A stretch of DNA of 64,000 nt from contig CAVZNV010000016.1 in NCBI GenBank assembly GCA_963776735.1, positions 558,001 through 622,000 on the forward strand, read 5' to 3'. Of the stretch, positions 24,907 through 34,192 are shown in pieces (position 1 is the first letter of the stretch; each line of letters opens with the position of its first letter). Below the pieces are notes generated by a model. The model saw only the letters and a list, made by a program, of their open reading frames with translations. It had not been told where the DNA came from and did not search any database. The position numbers and the translations under genes were made by a program. Origin of the DNA: PALSA-612 sp963776735 (GTDB lineage Bacteria > Actinomycetota > Thermoleophilia > Gaiellales > Gaiellaceae).

Positions 24907-26064
24907 ATGGGGCGGTTCCGCGATGCGCTCGCGGCTCCCGGACTGACCGCGATCGCCGAGGTCAAGCGGCGATCGCCGTCGGCCGGTGACCTTCGGCCGG
25001 ACGCCGACCCTGCGGCGCTCGCCGCGGCGTTCGAGGGGGCCGGGGCCGCGGCGGTCTCGATCCTCGTCGACGAGCGGTTCGCCGGCACGATCGACGACCT
25101 GCGCGCCGCGCGCGCCGCCGCGCGCCTGCCGCTTCTCGCCAAAGGGTTCTTCACGCAGGAGCCCGAGCTGGACCGCGTGCGGGCGGCTGGCGCGGATGCA
25201 GCCCTCCTGATCCTGCGCGACCTCGACGATCGGCAGGCGCGCGCACTCATGGCACACGCCGTGGCGATCGGACTCGACACGCTCGTCGAGGCGCACGACG
25301 CCGGTGAGCTCGCCCGGGCCGAGGCGCTCGGCGCCGATCCGATCGGCATCAACGCCCGCGACCTCTCGACCTTTGCGATCGACAGGACGGCACAGCTCGA
25401 ACTGGTCGCCCGGGCACCCCGCGACCGGGTCGTGATCGCCGAGAGCGGGATTCACTCGCGTGCCGCCGGCGCGGAGGCCGAACTCGCCGGAGCCGACGCA
25501 GTCCTGGTCGGCACCGCGCTGATGAAGGCCGCCGACCCGGCGACGCGCCTCCGGGAGCTGATCTCGCGGCCACTCGTCAAGGTGTGCGGCCTGACCCGCG
25601 AGGAGGACGTGGCCGCAGCGGCCGAGGCCGGTGCCGATCTCTGTGGCTTCATCCTCGTCGACGCCAGCCCACGACGCACCGAGCGCGTGCTGCCGGTTCC
25701 GGAAAGCGTGCTCCCTGTCGCCGTGTTCGTCGGCAAGTCGGACGACGCCGGCACCGACCTCGTCCAGCTCTACCGCGAGCAGGAGGGAAGCGTCAGAGGC
25801 CGGGACGCCGTCTTGTTGCGACGCGGCGAGCGGGTCGCGACCGTGATCGACCTGCCGTGGCAGGCGGGCGACGACACACACTTCGATCGCGCCCGCGCGG
25901 CCGAGGGACGCGTCGTCCTCGCCGGCGGGCTCGACCCCGACAACGTCGCCCGCGCGATCGAAGCGGTCCGGCCGTGGGCGGTCGATGCCAGCTCCAGCCT
26001 GGAGACGGCGCCGGGCGTCAAGGACCACGATCGCGTTCGCGCCTTCGTGGAGGCGGCCCGATGA
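24907..26064 (+). CDS. trpCF: TrpC–TrpF fusion: IGP synthase plus PRA isomerase
   Basis: One 385-aa protein covers two steps. Residues 1–~222 are TrpC (AEVKRRSPSAGDLR, LLAKGFFTQEPELDRVRAAG, GINARDLSTF, ESGIHSRA). Residues ~224–385 are TrpF (LVKVCGLTREEDV with the catalytic Cys, then VVLAGGLDPDNVARAIEAVR). The TrpF part, about 162 residues, is smaller than the usual 200. The fusion order equals that of E. coli TrpC. The ATG at 24907 is preferred; a GTG three bases earlier is possible. Confidence 0.92.
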   Translation: MGRFRDALAAPGLTAIAEVKRRSPSAGDLRPDADPAALAAAFEGAGAAAVSILVDERFAGTIDDLRAARAAARLPLLAKGFFTQEPELDRVRAAGADAALLILRDLDDRQARALMAHAVAIGLDTLVEAHDAGELARAEALGADPIGINARDLSTFAIDRTAQLELVARAPRDRVVIAESGIHSRAAGAEAELAGADAVLVGTALMKAADPATRLRELISRPLVKVCGLTREEDVAAAAEAGADLCGFILVDASPRRTERVLPVPESVLPVAVFVGKSDDAGTDLVQLYREQEGSVRGRDAVLLRRGERVATVIDLPWQAGDDTHFDRARAAEGRVVLAGGLDPDNVARAIEAVRPWAVDASSSLETAPGVKDHDRVRAFVEAAR

Positions 26065-27179
26065 CGGCCGGAACGTACGGGGCGTACGGCGGCCGCTACG
26101 TCCCGGAGACGCTGATTCCCGCACTCGACGAGCTCGAAGCGGGCTGGGAGAGCGCCCAGGCCGATCCGACGTTCCGCGACGAGCTCGACCGGCTCGGCCG
26201 CGACTACGCGGGCCGACCGACGCCCCTGACTCTCGCGGAGCGGTTCGCGCCCGGAAAGCGCCTCTACCTGAAACGCGAGGACCTGCTTCACACCGGCGCC
26301 CACAAGCTCAACAACGCGCTCGGCCAGGCCGTGCTGGCGCGCCGGCTCGGCAAGCACAGGATCGTCGCCGAGACGGGCGCGGGCCAGCACGGCGTCGCCA
26401 CCGCGACCGTCTGCGCGCGGTTCGGGCTCAAGTGCGTCGTGTACATGGGCGCCGAGGACATGCGCAGGCAGAGGCCGAACGTCGAGCGGATGGGTCTGCT
26501 TGGTGCGGAAGTGCGGCCCGTCGAGTTCGGCACGAAGACGCTCAAGGAGGCGACGAGCGAAGCGATCCGCGACTGGATCACGAACGTCGAGACGACGCAC
26601 TATCTGATCGGCTCGTGCGTCGGACCGCATCCGTATCCCGCCATCGTCCGGGAGCTGCAGTCGGTGATCGGCCACGAGGCGCGCGCGCAGATGCTCGACG
26701 CGGCAGGCTGCCTCCCGGAGCTCGTGATCGCGTGTGTGGGCGGAGGCTCGAACGCGATCGGGATGTTCGCCGGCTTCCTCGACGACGCGGACGTGCGCAT
26801 CGTCGGGGTCGAGGCACGCGGCGCCGCCAGTCTCGGCTCGGGGACGTCGGGGGTGCTGCACGGAGCGCGTTCGGCCGTGCTGGCCGACGAGGACGGCCAG
26901 ATCCTCGACGCGCACTCGATCTCCGCCGGGCTCGACTACCCGGGCGTCGGTCCGGAGCACGCCGCGCTGCGGGATTCGGGGCGGGTCGAGTACCTGAGCG
27001 CGAGCGACGACGAGGCACTGGCGGCGTTCCGGAGGCTCGCCGAGACCGAGGGGATCATCCCGGCGCTCGAGCCGGCGCACGCCCTGGCCCGAGCGGCCGA
27101 CATCGACGCAGAGCTCGTGCTGGTGTGCCTGTCCGGCCGCGGCGACAAGGACCTCGACCAGGCGCTCGAGCACCTGTGA
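26061..27179 (+). CDS. trpB: Tryptophan synthase beta chain
   Basis: The 372-aa PLP enzyme joins indole and serine. The PLP lysine is in HTGAHKLNNALGQ (~Lys 79), with AETGAGQHGVATAT, the phosphate-binding VGGGSNAIGMF and GRGDKDL at the end. It is of the short TrpB1 type. The ATG overlaps the trpCF stop (ATGA). Repeat R1 copy 3 separates it from trpA. Confidence 0.95.
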   Translation: MTAGTYGAYGGRYVPETLIPALDELEAGWESAQADPTFRDELDRLGRDYAGRPTPLTLAERFAPGKRLYLKREDLLHTGAHKLNNALGQAVLARRLGKHRIVAETGAGQHGVATATVCARFGLKCVVYMGAEDMRRQRPNVERMGLLGAEVRPVEFGTKTLKEATSEAIRDWITNVETTHYLIGSCVGPHPYPAIVRELQSVIGHEARAQMLDAAGCLPELVIACVGGGSNAIGMFAGFLDDADVRIVGVEARGAASLGSGTSGVLHGARSAVLADEDGQILDAHSISAGLDYPGVGPEHAALRDSGRVEYLSASDDEALAAFRRLAETEGIIPALEPAHALARAADIDAELVLVCLSGRGDKDLDQALEHL

Positions 27180-27212
27180 CCTCCCGCCGAGTCTCGAGCC
27201 GTCACGCGCCGG

Positions 27213-27333
27213 CCGGCCGCGTCCATGCCTCCCCCACCCAATCGGAGGGTGGGGTACAACCCTCCACCCTCGGTGTCGACGATAGCGCCGAAGTCCGCAG
27301 GCGTCTGTGCCAATTCGGTGCCGATTCCGAGGC
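27213..27333 (-). repeat. Dispersed repeat R1, copy 3 (between trpB and trpA)
   Basis: This is the reverse orientation of copy 2. On the minus strand: GGGTGG-A-GGGTTG, then CCCCACCC (27254–27247) and GGGTGGGG (27239–27232). It ends about 5 bp before the trpA start, and trpA lacks its usual N-terminal helix. Confidence 0.78.
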
Positions 27334-27337
27334 AGCC

Positions 27338-28042
27338 GTGACCGGAAAGGCGCTCGTCGTCTACCTGATGGCCGGGAGAGACACGCCCGCGCTCGCGCGA
27401 GCGGCCGTCGACGGCGGCGCCGACATCGTCGAGATCGGCATCCCGTTCTCCGACCCGCTCGCGGACGGGCCCGTGATCCGCCTCGCCGGCGAGCGCGCGC
27501 TCGCGCAGGGCATGCGCACGGCGCCCTGCCTCGACGTGATCCGGGAAACCCGGACGCTCGTCGACGTGCCGCTCGTCCCGATGACGTATGCGTCGATCCT
27601 CGAGGCGTACGGATGGGAGCGGTTCGACGCGGATGCCCGCAGCGCGGGCGCGACCGGCCTGATCGTGGCCGACCTCCCGGCCGACGAGCGTCCCGGCCTC
27701 CGCCGAGTCCAGCTCGTCGCGCCGACCTCGACCGACGAGCGCCTTCGCCTCGCCGCCGAGCAGACCGACGGCTGGCTCTACCTCGTCACCGTCACCGGCA
27801 CGACGGGTGCGCGCAGCGGGCTTTCCCACCAGCTTCCCGGGCTTGTCGAGCGTGTCCGCCGCGTCACCGGCGTCCCGCTCTACGCCGGCTTCGGCATCTC
27901 GACGCCCGAACACGCCCGCGAGACCGCGGCGCTCGTCGACGGCGTCGTGGTCGGCTCGCGCGCGGTCGAGGTCGCGGAGCAGGGGCCGGACGCGCTGCGC
28001 GACTACGTCGCGTCCCTCCGCTCCGCGCTCGACGGCTCGTAG
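27338..28042 (+). CDS. trpA: Tryptophan synthase alpha chain, N-terminally short
   Basis: TrpA cleaves indole-glycerol phosphate and passes indole to TrpB. The catalytic Glu and Asp are present (ADIVEIGIPFSDPLADGPVI). Phosphate-binding residues lie in GFGIST and VVGSRAV. With the GTG at 27338 the protein has 234 aa, about 30 fewer than usual. It begins directly at strand 1 (ALVVYLMAG) without helix 0. The repeat just upstream may have replaced the original 5' end. The short form should still be tested for activity by comparison with relatives. Confidence 0.92.
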   Translation: MTGKALVVYLMAGRDTPALARAAVDGGADIVEIGIPFSDPLADGPVIRLAGERALAQGMRTAPCLDVIRETRTLVDVPLVPMTYASILEAYGWERFDADARSAGATGLIVADLPADERPGLRRVQLVAPTSTDERLRLAAEQTDGWLYLVTVTGTTGARSGLSHQLPGLVERVRRVTGVPLYAGFGISTPEHARETAALVDGVVVGSRAVEVAEQGPDALRDYVASLRSALDGS

Positions 28043-28058
28043 CCAGGCCCTCCAACAC

Positions 28059-28763
28059 TCAGCTCGCGTCGAAGACCACCGTCACGCTCGCAGTGACCTG
28101 CTGCGTCCCGGCCTGGATCGGCGTGGACGTCGGAGCGTCCGCCGGCAGACCGAGCGGCACGGGTGCGCTGCCCGCGTTCTCCTCGACCGACGCGACGGCA
28201 CCGACCTGCAAGCCGCTTGCGGAGGCGAGCACCTGCGCCTTGGTCCGCGCGTCCGCCACTGCTTCCTTCAGCGCCTGGTCGTACTGCGCTCTCTGGTCGG
28301 CGATCGTGAGGTTCGGGCCGTCCACCTGATTCGCGCCCGCGGCGACCGCGGCGTCCACGACGGCGCCGGCCTTCGACAGGTCGGAGACGGTCGCGGACAC
28401 GGTGTTCGAGGCGCTGTAGCCGACGATGGTGGAGTCGTCGCCGGAGGTCACCGGCTCGAGCGACACCGAGCTCGTCTGCAGCGAGGATGCGCCGATGCCA
28501 GCGGCTTCGAGCGCCGCGATCAACTTGCGCATCTGCGCCGAGTCGTCGGCCAGGGCCTGCTGAGCCGTCTTGGCCCGGGTCGAGACGCCGAAGTCGAAGC
28601 CGGCCTGCGTCGGAGTGGCGGAGACCGTGCCGGTGCCGGAGACGGTGATCGACCTGGCCGAGCCTGGATCGGCACTCCGCGCACCGGTGGGCCACCCGAC
28701 GCCGACGAAGGCGACGGTCGCGGCGACGGCGGCACAGAGCAGGGCGAGGCGAAGGAGCTTCAT
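28059..28763 (-). CDS. SIMPL-domain (DUF541) exported protein
   Basis: The 234-aa protein has a signal peptide (LLRLALLCAAVAATVAFVGV) and a SIMPL domain: ITVSGTGTVSATPTQAGFDFGV near residue 38, then repeated AAL and ASxL segments and VTASVTVVFD at the end. It probably acts outside the membrane. The role of SIMPL proteins in bacteria is poorly known; some relatives are linked to oxidative stress. The ATG at 28763 has a GGAGGTCTC site. It converges on trpA with 16 nt between. Confidence 0.85.
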   Translation of the reverse strand: MKLLRLALLCAAVAATVAFVGVGWPTGARSADPGSARSITVSGTGTVSATPTQAGFDFGVSTRAKTAQQALADDSAQMRKLIAALEAAGIGASSLQTSSVSLEPVTSGDDSTIVGYSASNTVSATVSDLSKAGAVVDAAVAAGANQVDGPNLTIADQRAQYDQALKEAVADARTKAQVLASASGLQVGAVASVEENAGSAPVPLGLPADAPTSTPIQAGTQQVTASVTVVFDAS

Positions 28764-28856
28764 CGAGACCTCCTGGTGGTGTGCCCCTCTCTACGCCGCC
28801 GCCCGCGCGGTGCGTCACCGCTGCGTTACAGCATCGTTCGACGCGGCACGACGGCG

Positions 28857-29369
28857 CTAGGCCGCGGCGCCGTACGGCTCGAGATAGGCGCGCCAGCGGC
28901 TCGGAACCGTCGGCGCGGCGAGCCGGATGAAGAGCGCCGGTGCGGGCGGCCGCGGCTGCCGCCGCAGCGCCATCGAGAGCTCGTCCAGAAGCCGGTTGCC
29001 CTTGCGGAGATTGCACGGAGCGCACGAGGTGACGACGTTCTCCCACACCGACTCGCCACCGCGGCTTCGCGGCACGACGTGGTCGAGCGTCAGGCGGACG
29101 TCCGTGGCGCCGCAGTAGACACACGTCCACGAGTCGCGGGCGAAGAGCGCGCGGCGCGAGATCTTCCGCTGAGCCGCGCGCGGGACCCGCACGTACGTTC
29201 CCAGCCGGATCACGGACGGCCAGACGAAGCTCGCCGTCGCCGACCGAAGCGGCTTCTCGAGACCCTCGACGACCTCGGCCTTCCCCTTGAAGACAAGCAC
29301 GTGGGCGCGCCGCACCGAACAGACGTTGAGCGGCTCGAAGCTCGCGTTCAGGACGAGAACCTGCTGCAC
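28857..29369 (-). CDS. HNH endonuclease-family protein
   Basis: The 170-aa protein begins QQVLVLNASFEPLNVCSVRR and has CVYCGA, LTLDHVVPRSRGGESVWENV and CAPCNLRKGNR: two CxxC zinc pairs around the HNH residues. This N-terminal/HNH combination is widespread in actinobacteria as a stand-alone nuclease of unknown physiological role. It is single, with no restriction partner nearby. Confidence 0.85.
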   Translation of the reverse strand: MQQVLVLNASFEPLNVCSVRRAHVLVFKGKAEVVEGLEKPLRSATASFVWPSVIRLGTYVRVPRAAQRKISRRALFARDSWTCVYCGATDVRLTLDHVVPRSRGGESVWENVVTSCAPCNLRKGNRLLDELSMALRRQPRPPAPALFIRLAAPTVPSRWRAYLEPYGAAA

Positions 29370-29422
29370 CCCGCGCCGAAAATTACCCGAAGGCCGTGTC
29401 GTGGGAAGCCGTCTCGGCCCGA

Positions 29423-29917
29423 CTACCTGGCCATGGCTCGTTCGACCGCCTGCTGCTCCTCCGGCGAGAGAGCGACCGACGCCTTTCCCTGATCCAGCTC
29501 CTTCACGTACACCCGGGCGTAGTCGCGTCCCTGGATCGCGCTCAGGACGATTCCCGTCCGGTTCGCGTCGAGGAGCGCGACCGAGGCCGACTGGCGGCCG
29601 CCGGCCTGCTCGTAGGCGTCGTAACGGACGATCGCGGTTCGCGCGAGCGTGGCGTCCATACGCCGGTCGACGCGGGCGACCGCGGCCGCGATCTCGTCGA
29701 CCGCACGGTGGAGGTCGTCGACACGGCCTTGCAGCGTGATGGCGAAGTCGACGAGGTCGCGTCCGCCGCTGCTCCCGCTCTGACCGAGGACGGTGTCGCG
29801 CCGCTCCCGGGAACGGCGCAGGTCCAGCCAGACGAGCAGGACGAGGACGGCGAGGACGATCGCCGCGACGGCTGCGCCGATCGCGATCCAGCCCGCGGTG
29901 GAGCTCGAGAGGCTCAC
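29423..29917 (-). CDS. DUF4446 family membrane protein
   Basis: The 164-aa protein has one N-terminal membrane segment (about 8–31), a coiled-coil-like stretch (DLVDFAITLQGRVDDLHRAV) and a C-terminal domain with YDAYEQAGGRQSASVALLD, the hallmark of DUF4446. Members often sit near chromosome-partition or envelope genes; function is unknown. The GTG at 29917 follows the 380-aa gene closely, so they share a transcript. Confidence 0.8.
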   Translation of the reverse strand: MSLSSSTAGWIAIGAAVAAIVLAVLVLLVWLDLRRSRERRDTVLGQSGSSGGRDLVDFAITLQGRVDDLHRAVDEIAAAVARVDRRMDATLARTAIVRYDAYEQAGGRQSASVALLDANRTGIVLSAIQGRDYARVYVKELDQGKASVALSPEEQQAVERAMAR

Positions 29918-29921
29918 GCCT

Positions 29922-31064
29922 CTAACCGTACGAGAAGATGACCTGGTACTGCGCGGAGTTGTTGCCCGTGTTCGTCTCGCCTGGCACTGCCTTGACGTCC
30001 ACCTCGAGGGTCGTCTTGACGACGAACACGGGCTGCGGCAGGTTGCTGAACGTCACCGTCGTCGACTGGCCTGGGTTGAGCAGGGCGATCTTCTTCGTGG
30101 AGGTGATCGGGTGCGGCGACTGCTTGAGCGTGATCGTCACCGGCACGCTCGCCACCTGGACGTCGCCGGAGTTCTTCACGGAGACGACGAAGCCGAGCTT
30201 CGTGCTTTCGGTGATCGTGTTCAGCTGCGGCGGCGGGCTGAGCTGCGTGCCCTTCGGCAGCACGGTGACGCCGACCAGCTCCGTGCCGACGAGCTGACCG
30301 GTCGAGCCGCCCGACGTGCTGGCGCCGTTCAGGCGCGTGACGACCGGGTTCCAGAACGCCTGGCTGTCGATGCCGTCCTCGGCGAAGTGCGACACCGGTG
30401 CGACCAGACCCGTGATCCCCTGCTCCTTCATCGAGTCGATCGTCGGCGTGCGGAACTCGTCCTCCCAGATCACGTCGGACGCCACCAGCCGCTCGCCCTG
30501 CAGCGCGAGCGCCGCAGCGGCCTCCTCCGTCTTCGTCGAGCCGGCCCCCGCCTTGAGCGCCTTCGAGAGCCCCTTCATGCCGACGACGCGGAACTCGAGC
30601 GCCTCGACCAGGCTGCGGTGCTCCGGCTGGAGCTCGCGCGGCTCGTTCAGCTTGTCCGCCTCGTCGACGTCGCTCTGCTGGCGCGCGGCGAGCGTGTCCA
30701 TCTTGGAGGCGAGCTGGGTGGACGTAATGCCGGGCGTGGCGATCGCCTGGTCGAGCGAGTTGCCGATCTGGTTCGAGTCGTGTGCGAGCACCTGCACCTT
30801 GTCGAGGTAGTTCGAGTACGACGACTTCTTGCTCGTCCCCGAGCAGCTCTGCACCCAGAGGACGAGCAGGACGATGATCAGGATCCCGAACGCGATCAGG
30901 CCGGCGAGCCGCGCCGCGGGCGGGATGCCGCGGTGCTGCGGACGCTCGGGCGGCGGCGGTCCCGGCGGTCGCTGGGAGCGCTGGCGACCGGGCGGCGGTT
31001 GGCTTTCGCCCGCCTCCGGCTCGTCGAAGAAGTCGAACTCGATATCTGAGTCGTGCTCGCTCAT
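29922..31064 (-). CDS. Membrane-anchored unknown with extracellular CARDB-like domain
   Basis: The 380-aa protein has an acidic, Pro/Arg-rich cytoplasmic N-terminus (1–48), a membrane segment (about 49–70), a helical region (80–210) and a C-terminal beta-sandwich (about 275–378) with LGFVVSVKNSGDVQVASVPV and LPQPVFVVKTTLEVDVKAVP, typical of CARDB/adhesion folds. The stop lies just before DUF4446. It is divergent from the Ser/Thr kinase at 31179. A TAGAGT box (31098–31093) is a possible promoter. I do not know the function; cell-wall surveillance is plausible from context only. Confidence 0.75.
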   Translation of the reverse strand: MSEHDSDIEFDFFDEPEAGESQPPPGRQRSQRPPGPPPPERPQHRGIPPAARLAGLIAFGILIIVLLVLWVQSCSGTSKKSSYSNYLDKVQVLAHDSNQIGNSLDQAIATPGITSTQLASKMDTLAARQQSDVDEADKLNEPRELQPEHRSLVEALEFRVVGMKGLSKALKAGAGSTKTEEAAAALALQGERLVASDVIWEDEFRTPTIDSMKEQGITGLVAPVSHFAEDGIDSQAFWNPVVTRLNGASTSGGSTGQLVGTELVGVTVLPKGTQLSPPPQLNTITESTKLGFVVSVKNSGDVQVASVPVTITLKQSPHPITSTKKIALLNPGQSTTVTFSNLPQPVFVVKTTLEVDVKAVPGETNTGNNSAQYQVIFSYG

Positions 31065-31178
31065 GTGGCCACGGCCCGGCGAGACCCGGGGGTCACTCTA
31101 GTTAACCGGTTTTCAGGACAGGCGCAGTTGTTCGCCGTGCGGAGGACTTTCTCCTGTCGGCGCCAAGAAGGTCGATGG

Positions 31179-32897
31179 ATGTCTCGACCTGCCGCCGTGG
31201 GAGCTCCTGGCAGCCTGGTCCTGAACCGTTACCTGCCGGTGCGTCCGCTCGGCACCGGCGGCTCGGGTTCCGTCTGGCTGGCCCGAGAGGTCGAGACCGA
31301 CCGCGAGGTCGCGCTCAAGATCGTCGCGCGCGAGGGGACGGCCGGCTCGCGCGCAGAGCGGGAGGCTGCCGCCGCGGCCCGGCTCCGGCACCCGCGCTGC
31401 CTGCGCGCACACGCGCTAGCGCGCGACGCGCAGCACGTCTACATCGTCTACGAGTACGTCGCGGGCCGGACGCTCCGTGAGGCCATGCGCACGGGCGAGC
31501 TCCCGGACGCCGCCGCACTCGAGGCGGCCGCCCAGGTGCTCGAGGGCCTCGCTCATGCCCACGCGCACGGGATCGTGCACCGCGACGTGAAGCCGGCGAA
31601 CATCCTGCTCGAGGACGGCCGCGGCACGTCCGTGAAGCTGTTCGACTTCGGACTCGCGCTGATGCACGAGGAGGAGAGCCTGACCGCCCACGGGGACATC
31701 CCCGGAACGCTCGCGTACATCTCGCCGGAGCGCCTTCGCGGCGAAGCCGCCGGGCCGGCCGCGGACGTCTGGTCGCTCGGCGTCTTCCTCTGGGAGGCGC
31801 TCGCGGGCTTCCATCCGTTCTGGGGCGGCACGCTGATGGACACGGCCAAGGCGATCTCGAAAGGGGCGCCGTCGCTCCGCGAGCAGCGGCCCGACCTCCC
31901 GCGGCCGATCGTCGCGTGCGTCGACCGCGCGCTGTCCGTCGCACCCGGCCGGAGGCCGACCGCCGCCTCGCTCTGCGGTGCGCTCCGACAGGCGGCCGTC
32001 TCACTGGAGCGGCCCGCCCGCCGCCGGGCCGGCAAGGTGCGCCTGGCCGTCGCCCCGCGCCTGCCTCACCCGCAGGCGAAGGCTCGAGAGCTCCACGAGC
32101 CGCTCCAGCGGGTCGCCGGCGCCGTTGCCGCCGGGGCCTTCGCCGGACTCGCTGCGTCGAGGATGCCGTTCTTCCCGTCGGGCTGGTGGCTCGGCCTGGC
32201 GGCCGTGGCGGCGGTGCTCACAGCGGTGTCCGAGCCGGCCGGTCTCGCGTTCTGCCTCGCCGTGCCGATCCTGCCGCTCGGGAACTACGCCGAGGGGCTC
32301 GCCCTCGCGTACGCGATCGTCGCCGCCGCGGCCTTCCTGGCGCTCTGGCGCACGCCTCGCGCCGGGTTGCTGGCCGTTCTCGGGGCCGGTCTCGGCGCCA
32401 TCGGGGCGATCGGACTGATCCCCGTCCTCGCGCTCGCGATCCGCTGGCCGGCCCGCCGGGCGCTGTGCGTCGCTCTCGCCGCGCTCGCCGGCGCAGCGGC
32501 AGCCGGAGCCGCGCGACTGTCCGAGCTCCGCGTCGCCGATGCGAGAAGCCCGCTCGTCGCCGGCCGCGCCGTCGGCGAGCAGCTCGTCCGTCATCCGGAG
32601 CTGCTCACGACCGCCGGAGCGCTCGCGCTCGCCGCCGCGGCTCTGCCGCTCGTCCGGCAACGCGGCCCGCTCGCGGCCACCGGGTTCGCCGCCGTCGCCT
32701 GCGGCCTGACCCTCGCCGCGCCCCCGCACGCGCCGGACGTGCCCGTCCTCGCCGCCCTGGCCGCGACCGGCCTCGCCGCCGGCCTCGAGCCGTACGCGCG
32801 GCGCCCCCGCCGAACGCGGCCTCCGAAGCCGGTCGAGGAGACGACGGCGTCCGTCCCGGCGCCGCAAGAGGCACGGGCCGCCGCGGGCCGCCGCTAG
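31179..32897 (+). CDS. Ser/Thr protein kinase with multi-span membrane C-terminus
   Basis: The 572-aa protein has a complete kinase domain at residues ~17–275: glycine loop LGTGGSGSVWLA, ATP-binding Lys in VALKIV (~47), HRDVKPANILL, DFGLAL, and PERLRG. After a basic linker, about residues 290–560 contain many hydrophobic segments rather than PASTA repeats, so it is an integral membrane kinase. The ATG at 31179 is favoured over an out-of-frame ATG at 31175. It heads the cluster of FHA, phosphatase and division genes. Confidence 0.88.
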   Translation: MSRPAAVGAPGSLVLNRYLPVRPLGTGGSGSVWLAREVETDREVALKIVAREGTAGSRAEREAAAAARLRHPRCLRAHALARDAQHVYIVYEYVAGRTLREAMRTGELPDAAALEAAAQVLEGLAHAHAHGIVHRDVKPANILLEDGRGTSVKLFDFGLALMHEEESLTAHGDIPGTLAYISPERLRGEAAGPAADVWSLGVFLWEALAGFHPFWGGTLMDTAKAISKGAPSLREQRPDLPRPIVACVDRALSVAPGRRPTAASLCGALRQAAVSLERPARRRAGKVRLAVAPRLPHPQAKARELHEPLQRVAGAVAAGAFAGLAASRMPFFPSGWWLGLAAVAAVLTAVSEPAGLAFCLAVPILPLGNYAEGLALAYAIVAAAAFLALWRTPRAGLLAVLGAGLGAIGAIGLIPVLALAIRWPARRALCVALAALAGAAAAGAARLSELRVADARSPLVAGRAVGEQLVRHPELLTTAGALALAAAALPLVRQRGPLAATGFAAVACGLTLAAPPHAPDVPVLAALAATGLAAGLEPYARRPRRTRPPKPVEETTASVPAPQEARAAAGRR

Positions 32898-32924
32898 ACT
32901 CGAAGAGCCCCAAAGACGGCACCA

Positions 32925-33695
32925 TTGAGCGTTCTCCGCGGGATCGAGCAGAAGATCGAGGCACTCGTCGAGGGTGTGTTCGGCCGCGCCTTCAGGACGA
33001 ACGTCCAGCCCGTCGAACTGGCACGAAAGCTCGTCAAGGAGATGGACGACCACCGCACCGTCTCCGTGTCGCGCGTCTACGTCCCGAACGAGTACACGAT
33101 CTTCCTCTCCGACCACGACCGCACCCAGTTCCAGCCGTACGAGGACTCGCTCAAGCTCGAGCTCCAGGACTACCTGGCCGAGCACGCGCGGCGCGAGGGG
33201 TACGCCATGCTCTCGCCGCCGACGGTGCTGCTGACGACCGACTCCGACCTCGGTCTCGGCGTCTTCGGAATCGCGACCCGCATGGTGCAACGAGGCCGCC
33301 GGCCCGCCGACACGCCTGCGGCGAAGGCTCCGAGCGCGACGATGATCTACCGCCCGAACGTCGAGGGCGCCGCCGCGGCAGGCGCCGCCGCTCCTGACGA
33401 CCCGCTCGTGAAGGATGTCGCGGCACTGTCGATCGACGGCGAGCGGCACCCGATCGACAAGCGCGTGACCGTCCTCGGGCGCTCCCAGGACTGCGACGTG
33501 CAGCTCAACGACCCGAACATCTCGCGCAGGCACGCCGAGGTCCGGCAGGAGGACGCCGCCTTCTGGATCGTCGACCTCGGCTCGACCAACGGGATGGAAG
33601 TGAACGGCCGCAGGCTGCGCCAGGCGAAGCTCGAGGACGGCGACCGGATCACGATCGGGTCCACCGAGATCGTCTTCGAGCACGGACTTCCATGA
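32925..33695 (+). CDS. fhaA: FhaA-like protein (DUF3662 plus FHA domain)
   Basis: The 256-aa protein has an N-terminal DUF3662 domain (IEQKIEALVEGVFGRAF, about 5–120) and a C-terminal FHA domain (LGRSQDCDVQLNDPNISRRH, GSTNGMEVNG). FHA domains bind phosphothreonine, so it is a reader for the kinases in this cluster. In mycobacteria FhaA works with lipid-II flippase and cell-wall synthesis. The TTG start at 32925 lies 24 nt after a TAGACT box and matches the family N-terminus. Confidence 0.9.
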   Translation: MSVLRGIEQKIEALVEGVFGRAFRTNVQPVELARKLVKEMDDHRTVSVSRVYVPNEYTIFLSDHDRTQFQPYEDSLKLELQDYLAEHARREGYAMLSPPTVLLTTDSDLGLGVFGIATRMVQRGRRPADTPAAKAPSATMIYRPNVEGAAAAGAAAPDDPLVKDVAALSIDGERHPIDKRVTVLGRSQDCDVQLNDPNISRRHAEVRQEDAAFWIVDLGSTNGMEVNGRRLRQAKLEDGDRITIGSTEIVFEHGLP

Positions 33696-34192
33696 CGCTC
33701 GGCTCGGTCGCCGTCTCGGAGGTTCTCCTCCTTCTGAAGATCGGCTTCCTGGTCCTGCTCTACCTGTTCATCTGGCGCGTGGTCAGGACGGCCAGCCGCG
33801 ACCTGCGCAGCGCGCCGCCTCAGGAGAGCATGATCCTCGCGCCGCAGCGCGTCCAGGAGCAGAAGAAGCAGAAACGGCGCGGGACCGCGCGGCCCGTGGG
33901 CAAGCTCGTCGTGGTCGCGAGCCCGGCCCTCCGCGCCGGCGAGGAGCACCCGATCGACTCGTCGGCGCTGACCGTCGGCCGCGACGCGGAGAACGACGTG
34001 CCGCTGATGCGCGACGAGTTCTCGTCCGGCCGACACGCCCGATTCGACCCTCGACGCGACGGCGTCTGGATCGAGGACATCGGCTCCACGAACGGCACGT
34101 TCGTCAACGGCGCCCGCCTGACCGCGGCCCGCAAGCTGTCTCCGGGCGACGTGGTCCGGATCGGCGAGACCGACCTCAGGTACGAACGGTGA
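33692..34192 (+). CDS. fhaB: FhaB/FipA-like FHA protein with membrane anchor
   Basis: The 166-aa protein has a membrane helix (about 8–28), a basic linker and an FHA domain (LTVGRDAENDVPLMRDEFSS, GRHARF, GSTNGTFVNG). FhaB homologues recruit phosphorylated division proteins at the membrane. ATGA overlaps on both sides couple it to fhaA and the phosphatase. Confidence 0.9.
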   Translation: MTLGSVAVSEVLLLLKIGFLVLLYLFIWRVVRTASRDLRSAPPQESMILAPQRVQEQKKQKRRGTARPVGKLVVVASPALRAGEEHPIDSSALTVGRDAENDVPLMRDEFSSGRHARFDPRRDGVWIEDIGSTNGTFVNGARLTAARKLSPGDVVRIGETDLRYER

